Source of the DNA: an uncultured Prevotella sp.
GTDB lineage: Bacteria > Bacteroidota > Bacteroidia > Bacteroidales > Bacteroidaceae
Direction of reading: 5' to 3'
NCBI GenBank assembly: GCA_902477645.1
Contig: CABSIA010000127.1
Coordinates: forward strand, 1 to 9,028
DNA length: 9,028 bases
Translations under genes and position numbers: made by a program
Notes under the pieces: model-generated
Told to the model about the DNA's origin: nothing
What the model saw: only the letters and a program-made list of their open reading frames with translations
The model's database searches: none
In this document: positions 5,657 to 9,028 of the stretch, one piece after another
Position numbering within the stretch: position 1 is the first letter of the stretch
How the letters are laid out: every line of letters starts with the position of its first letter

Positions 5657-8014
5657 TTACTTTTTCTTCTTGCCATGTTTCCCGTAGCCGTAGCCATACC
5701 CATATCCGTAACCGTAGCCATAGCCATAGCCGTAACCATAGCCGCGGCGGTGCGGGTCTACTCCATTCAGGATGAGCGACATGTTGTTCAGCTTGTTGTC
5801 GCGGTACAGCTCCTCCATGTCGGGCAGCTGGCGGCGGTCGAGCTTGCCGGCACGCACCACGAAGATGGTGAGGTCGGAGATGCGGTTGCTGATGGTGGCG
5901 TCGGCTATGATGCCCACTGGCACGTTGTCGACAATGATGTAGTCATAGCGTTTGCGCAGCTCGGCCATCATGGTGTCCAGACGCTTGTCCATGAGCAGCT
6001 CAGCCGGATTTGGCGCCACGGTGCCCGATGATATGATGTCGAGGTTCTCAGACTTCTCGTCGGTATGTATAATATCGTCCAGCCCTATGCTGTCGTCGGC
6101 CAGATAGTTGGTCACGCCCACATGGTGCTTGCGGAAGTGGCGGCTCAGCGTGCCTTTTCGGATGTCGAGGTCTACCAGCACCACCTTTTTCTTGGTAAAG
6201 ACAAGACTCATGGCAAGGTTGAGAGAGACGAAAGTCTTTCCGGCACCCTCATTGAACGAGGTAAAGGTGATAACCTGCATCGGCTTGTCTTTCTTTGCCA
6301 TGAACGCCATATTGGTGCGCAGTATGCGGAAGCTCTCGGATAGCATGCCGTCCTCTCTGTCCACGTGTGTTCCCGTCTTGGCGACCTCCTTATCCTGAGG
6401 TATCTCGCCGAGGAACGGTATGGAGACCACATTCTTCAGATCCTTGCGGCTGCGCACGCGGGTGTCCATGAACAGGATCATGAGGAACACCACCGAAGGC
6501 ACTGCCACTCCGGCGAGCACACCAAGCAGCAATATGCGGTTGCGCACGGGGGCGATGGGTCCGGCTGGTCCGTCCACGCTGTCGATGGTGCGCGCGTTGT
6601 TGTCGGCCATGGCCTGCGAGAGGGCGTTCTCCTCACGCCTGTTGAGCAGGAACATGTATAGCGACTCCTTGATTTTCTGCTGACGCTCTATGGAGAGCAT
6701 GCGGCGCTCCTTGGTAGGCACGGTGGTGAAACGGGCCTGTGCCTGATTCTGGCGGCTGAGGGCGTCCTTGCGCTTCATGTTGATGCTGACAATCATGTTG
6801 TCGACGGCCCTTATGATGCTCTGCCGCAGGGCATGTATGGTGTTGTTGAGCTCCTCTACTACGGGGTTGCTCTCGCTGCTGTCGGCAATGAGCTTGTCGC
6901 GTTTCAGCTTCAGGCTGTTGTACTGGCTTATCTGTCCCTCGATATTAGAGTCGCTGATACCAGTGCCCGACGGAATTAGCTCACGGCTCTTTGTAGGGTC
7001 GACAAGATAATCCTTGATGAACTGCGCCAGCCTTAGCTGTGTCTCCTGCTCCATAGCCTCGGTGCTGTGGGTCTGCGCCTCGCCCATATAGCGGTTGGCG
7101 AGCGAGCCGATGTCCATAACCTGATTGCTCTGCTTGAACGACTCCAGCTGGTTTTCCACACCGCCCAGCTCTTTCTCTATGATGAGCAGTCGCTCGTTGA
7201 TGAACTCGGAGGTGTTGACAGCCACCTGGTTCTTGTCGTTGATGGCCTCCTCGTTGTAGACGTTGACAAGCATGTTGAGCAAATCCTCGGCACGCTGCGG
7301 CGAGTCGTCCTTGAGCGACAGGACAAGGATAGACGACTCGTCTTCCTCCTGCCGGATGCCCATGCTGCCCTGGTAACGACCGGCAACGGCGTTGAGCGGA
7401 TTTTTGCGCACGTATATCTCCTTGTCGATCCAGGAGTTGCCCCAATGGTCGGTACCAGTCACCTGTATCCGCTCACTGCCGATGGTCAGCGTCTGGTTCA
7501 GCTTCATGGTGTAGGAGTCTTTGGCCCCCGGCAGTCCCTTGAAGTCGGAGAGCACCACGGTTTTGCCGCCTTTGGGGGTAACGGTAAACGACACGCTGCG
7601 CTCTGGCATCACATTGATGAACGCCACATTGACCGGCGACTGACTGTAAAGCTCGTTCATGCGCAACCCGCCATCGACCTGATAGTCAACATCGGCATGC
7701 AGCCGCTGCACCACCTCGCGCATGAGACGCTTAGAGCGGAACTGCAGAATTTCGTTGGCCACATTGACTTTGTTTATGTAGTTGTCGTAGCGGTCGAGTC
7801 CGGCAATTGAGGTTTTGTTTGACGGATCCTTAATAATCACCGTGAGACTGCGGAAAAACACCAACGGCGACGTGGCGTAATGATACCACGCCAAACCGCC
7901 AAAAAACAATACGGAGATAACGTACCACTTCCACTTGGAGAGCAGATATACAAACAGGTCGATGAGATTTATGCCCTGCTCGGTCTTGTTGTTGGATGAG
8001 CTGTTGTTTTGCAT
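5657..8014 (-). CDS. wzc: Wzc-like polysaccharide co-polymerase with tyrosine autokinase domain
   Basis: A 785-aa inner membrane protein that, in this family, controls chain length and export of capsular or extracellular polysaccharide and phosphorylates its own tail tyrosines. Domains: Wzz-type N-terminus with TM1 at about 29-47 (KWYVISVLFFGGLAWYHY); a long periplasmic region with coiled coil (about 265-470); TM2 at about 493-516 (ILLLGVLAGVAVPSVVFLMI); then the BY-kinase. Kinase motifs are intact: ESFRILR (560-566, EX2RX2R oligomerisation motif), Walker A SFNEGAGKT (586-594), Walker A' VVLVDLDIR (611-619), Walker B YDYIIVDNVP (690-699). The C-terminus is a run of ten Gly-Tyr pairs (Tyr759 to Tyr777) followed by KHGKKKK, the expected autophosphorylation cluster in an unusually regular form. 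It follows the wza-like gene after 161 bases that carry two REPs; the two are probably one operon. The ATG at 8014 follows an A-run leader. Confidence 0.93.
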   Translation of the reverse strand: MQNNSSSNNKTEQGINLIDLFVYLLSKWKWYVISVLFFGGLAWYHYATSPLVFFRSLTVIIKDPSNKTSIAGLDRYDNYINKVNVANEILQFRSKRLMREVVQRLHADVDYQVDGGLRMNELYSQSPVNVAFINVMPERSVSFTVTPKGGKTVVLSDFKGLPGAKDSYTMKLNQTLTIGSERIQVTGTDHWGNSWIDKEIYVRKNPLNAVAGRYQGSMGIRQEEDESSILVLSLKDDSPQRAEDLLNMLVNVYNEEAINDKNQVAVNTSEFINERLLIIEKELGGVENQLESFKQSNQVMDIGSLANRYMGEAQTHSTEAMEQETQLRLAQFIKDYLVDPTKSRELIPSGTGISDSNIEGQISQYNSLKLKRDKLIADSSESNPVVEELNNTIHALRQSIIRAVDNMIVSINMKRKDALSRQNQAQARFTTVPTKERRMLSIERQQKIKESLYMFLLNRREENALSQAMADNNARTIDSVDGPAGPIAPVRNRILLLGVLAGVAVPSVVFLMILFMDTRVRSRKDLKNVVSIPFLGEIPQDKEVAKTGTHVDREDGMLSESFRILRTNMAFMAKKDKPMQVITFTSFNEGAGKTFVSLNLAMSLVFTKKKVVLVDLDIRKGTLSRHFRKHHVGVTNYLADDSIGLDDIIHTDEKSENLDIISSGTVAPNPAELLMDKRLDTMMAELRKRYDYIIVDNVPVGIIADATISNRISDLTIFVVRAGKLDRRQLPDMEELYRDNKLNNMSLILNGVDPHRRGYGYGYGYGYGYGYGYGYGYGKHGKKKK
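5684..5743 (-). repeat. Gly-Tyr coding repeat at the wzc 3' end
   Basis: Ten consecutive Gly-Tyr dipeptides, a 6-bp periodic tract. Codons vary (GGC/GGT/GGA/GGG and TAT/TAC), so the DNA is not a pure microsatellite; this suggests that the protein sequence, rather than recent slippage, is being kept. The tract supplies the tyrosine cluster of the kinase. Confidence 0.9.
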
Positions 8015-8032
8015 GTTTTTTTAAATTTAATC

Positions 8033-8062
8033 TGTAGGACCGCTATGCATAGCGGCCGCAAC
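8033..8062 (+). repeat. REP palindrome F (one arm mismatch)
   Basis: GTAG at 8034-8037; arms at 8038-8046 (GACCGCTAT) and 8049-8057 (ATAGCGGCC), with one mismatch from A at 8039; loop GC. The tail continues GCAACCGGTAAATGC, like the tail of REP C. It sits about 20 bases upstream of the wzc start codon in the mRNA. Confidence 0.85.
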
Positions 8063-8105
8063 CGGTAAATGCAGTTTTTAGTTTTAATGCTATTTGCGTT
8101 TATTG

Positions 8106-8160
8106 CTTGCGGCTGCTACTTGCGCTGCTACTTGCGGCCGCTATACATAGCGGCCCTACA
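8106..8160 (-). repeat. REP palindrome G with triplicated arm
   Basis: The core has arms 8136-8144 and 8147-8155, loop AC, and the complement of GTAG at 8156-8159. To its left the arm sequence is repeated three times: CTTGCGGCTGCTA (8106-8118), CTTGCGCTGCTA (8119-8130), CTTGCGGCCGCTA (8131-8143). Before that, 8097-8112 carries the reverse complement of the 13-mer tail unit. F and G face each other tail-to-tail in the gap between the wza-like and wzc genes. Confidence 0.88.
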
Positions 8161-8175
8161 GCCTTTTGAGACAGG

Positions 8176-8967
8176 TTAGTTTTTGGTGGCCCAGATTATA
8201 GAGCAGATGGCAGTGATGAGCGAGAGGAAACCTGTTACATACTTCCAGCTCTTCTCCTCGGTGTCCTGCTTGCGGAACTTCGGCTCCACATACACGATGT
8301 CGTTTTGCTGCAGATAGTAGCATGGCGACTCAAAAATGTCCTTGCTGCGCAGGTCGTGCATATACATTACACGCTGTCCGTCTTCCTCACGTATTACCGC
8401 CACACGGTTTACACGTCCGCGCTGCGAGACGTCGCCAGCCTTGGCAATGGCCTCAAACAGCGTGATGCGGTCGCCCTGAACAGAGAAGGTACCGGTGTTT
8501 CCCACAGCCCCGAGAACGGAATACTTGAAATTGAGGAACTCCAGCGAGACAATAGGATCCTTGATATACTTTCCGTCGAGGATGCGCTGGCGTATCATCT
8601 CGGTAACCTCGCTGACCTTCTTCCCCTCCACATGGAGCTTGCCGAGAATAGGGAAATCGATGTTTCCGTCGACGTCACCTCTCTCGCGTTCCGTACCCGC
8701 GGCGGCCTTTTCTGTCACAGCGCCGTTGGCAGCCACCGAGAACGAGCCGCCGTTGGCATTGAACGGAATTGCAAGCTCAGGACTCTTGCTGCTTACGGTA
8801 ATGTCTAAGCGGTCGTTGATATGAACCACCGCCTCATACCTGGTGTCGTAGGGATAGCCCTGTCCCATCTCCATGTCCTGCAGATATACAAATTTCTTCG
8901 ACGAGCTACAGGACGACAGCACGGCGAGTGCCATAATCAGTACAACTAAAAAGTTTCTTTTTTTCAT
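8176..8967 (-). CDS. wza: Wza-like polysaccharide export lipoprotein
   Basis: A 263-aa outer membrane lipoprotein for polysaccharide export. Residues 1-20 are a lipoprotein signal with lipobox LSSC (Cys20). Residues about 42-145 form the Poly_export domain (INDRLDITVSSKSPELAIPFN, GNIDFPILGKLHVEGKKVSEVTEMI, KDPIVSLEF). Residues about 148-230 form an SLBB-type region (YSVLGAVGNTGTFSVQGDRITLFEAIAKAGDV through DIVYVEP). The C-terminal helix (about 241-258, WKYVTGFLSLITAICSII) matches the position of the amphipathic helix that crosses the outer membrane in Wza. It is shorter than E. coli Wza (379 aa), as expected with one SLBB repeat, common in Bacteroidetes. Partner of the downstream Wzc-like protein. 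The start at 8967 is fixed by the signal sequence and by AAGGA five bases upstream. No further gene is visible between 8968 and the window end. Confidence 0.92.
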   Translation of the reverse strand: MKKRNFLVVLIMALAVLSSCSSSKKFVYLQDMEMGQGYPYDTRYEAVVHINDRLDITVSSKSPELAIPFNANGGSFSVAANGAVTEKAAAGTERERGDVDGNIDFPILGKLHVEGKKVSEVTEMIRQRILDGKYIKDPIVSLEFLNFKYSVLGAVGNTGTFSVQGDRITLFEAIAKAGDVSQRGRVNRVAVIREEDGQRVMYMHDLRSKDIFESPCYYLQQNDIVYVEPKFRKQDTEEKSWKYVTGFLSLITAICSIIWATKN

Positions 8968-8972
8968 TATTA

Positions 8973-8977
8973 TCCTT
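8973..8977 (-). promoter_or_regulatory. Possible ribosome binding site of the wza-like gene
   Basis: The - strand reads AAGGA five bases before the ATG at 8967. It is the only Shine-Dalgarno-like sequence before any gene in this window; Bacteroidetes often lack one, so its use is uncertain. Confidence 0.4.
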
Positions 8978-9028
8978 AAATCCGCAACTCCATTACCGAA
9001 GTGCTACCTACATGAAGATAAATGGGCT

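Noticed and set aside
5585..6031. A 148-codon + strand frame beginning in REP E.
   Set aside because: Antisense to the kinase domain of wzc; the hydrophobic stretch is the reverse reading of the Gly-Tyr repeat.

Overview
The window looks like the chromosome of a Bacteroidales bacterium, most likely close to Prevotella. The signs are a Wza-like export lipoprotein with one SLBB-type region and a Wzc tyrosine autokinase ending in a Gly-Tyr tail, an OmpA-like protein, a fimbrillin-like lipoprotein, A-rich leaders with little Shine-Dalgarno sequence, and a short charged companion protein upstream of the lipoprotein. This assignment rests on reading protein features by eye; no database was searched.

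Layout, left to right. Positions 1-1010 hold a REP-associated tyrosine transposase (RAYT, + strand, 95-658) surrounded by palindromic repeats, a 13-bp tandem array and a CA-rich tract. A strong hairpin terminator sits at 1012-1050. Everything after it is coded on the - strand. Read in the direction of transcription, from the right edge, the order is: wza-like export lipoprotein (8967 to 8176), a REP pair, wzc-like co-polymerase/tyrosine kinase (8014 to 5657), a GC-rich palindrome touching the stop codon, another REP plus a REP remnant, a 68-aa small protein (5483 to 5277), a 937-aa lipoprotein joining a fimbrillin-like half to a PI-PLC-like half (5257 to 2444), and an OmpA-family outer membrane protein (2281 to 1082) whose stop codon touches a second copy of the GC-rich palindrome.

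How it works together. The wza and wzc products would form the export and chain-length control machinery for a capsular or extracellular polysaccharide. The small protein and the fimbrillin/PLC-like lipoprotein form a separate two-gene unit (19-bp gap) that looks more AT-rich than its neighbours. The OmpA-like protein probably links outer membrane and peptidoglycan.

The most unusual content is the repeat system. Seven near-identical palindromes, each led by a GTAG tetranucleotide on one strand, lie around the RAYT gene and between the envelope genes. GTAG followed by a palindrome is the known recognition layout of REP elements handled by RAYT proteins in enterobacteria, so this looks like a resident REP/RAYT pair in a Bacteroidetes genome. 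A REP-like tail is also embedded inside the RAYT reading frame, and an exact 55-bp direct repeat brackets the RAYT module. The second point of interest is the PI-PLC-like domain, in which the residues expected at the catalytic His and Arg positions are changed.
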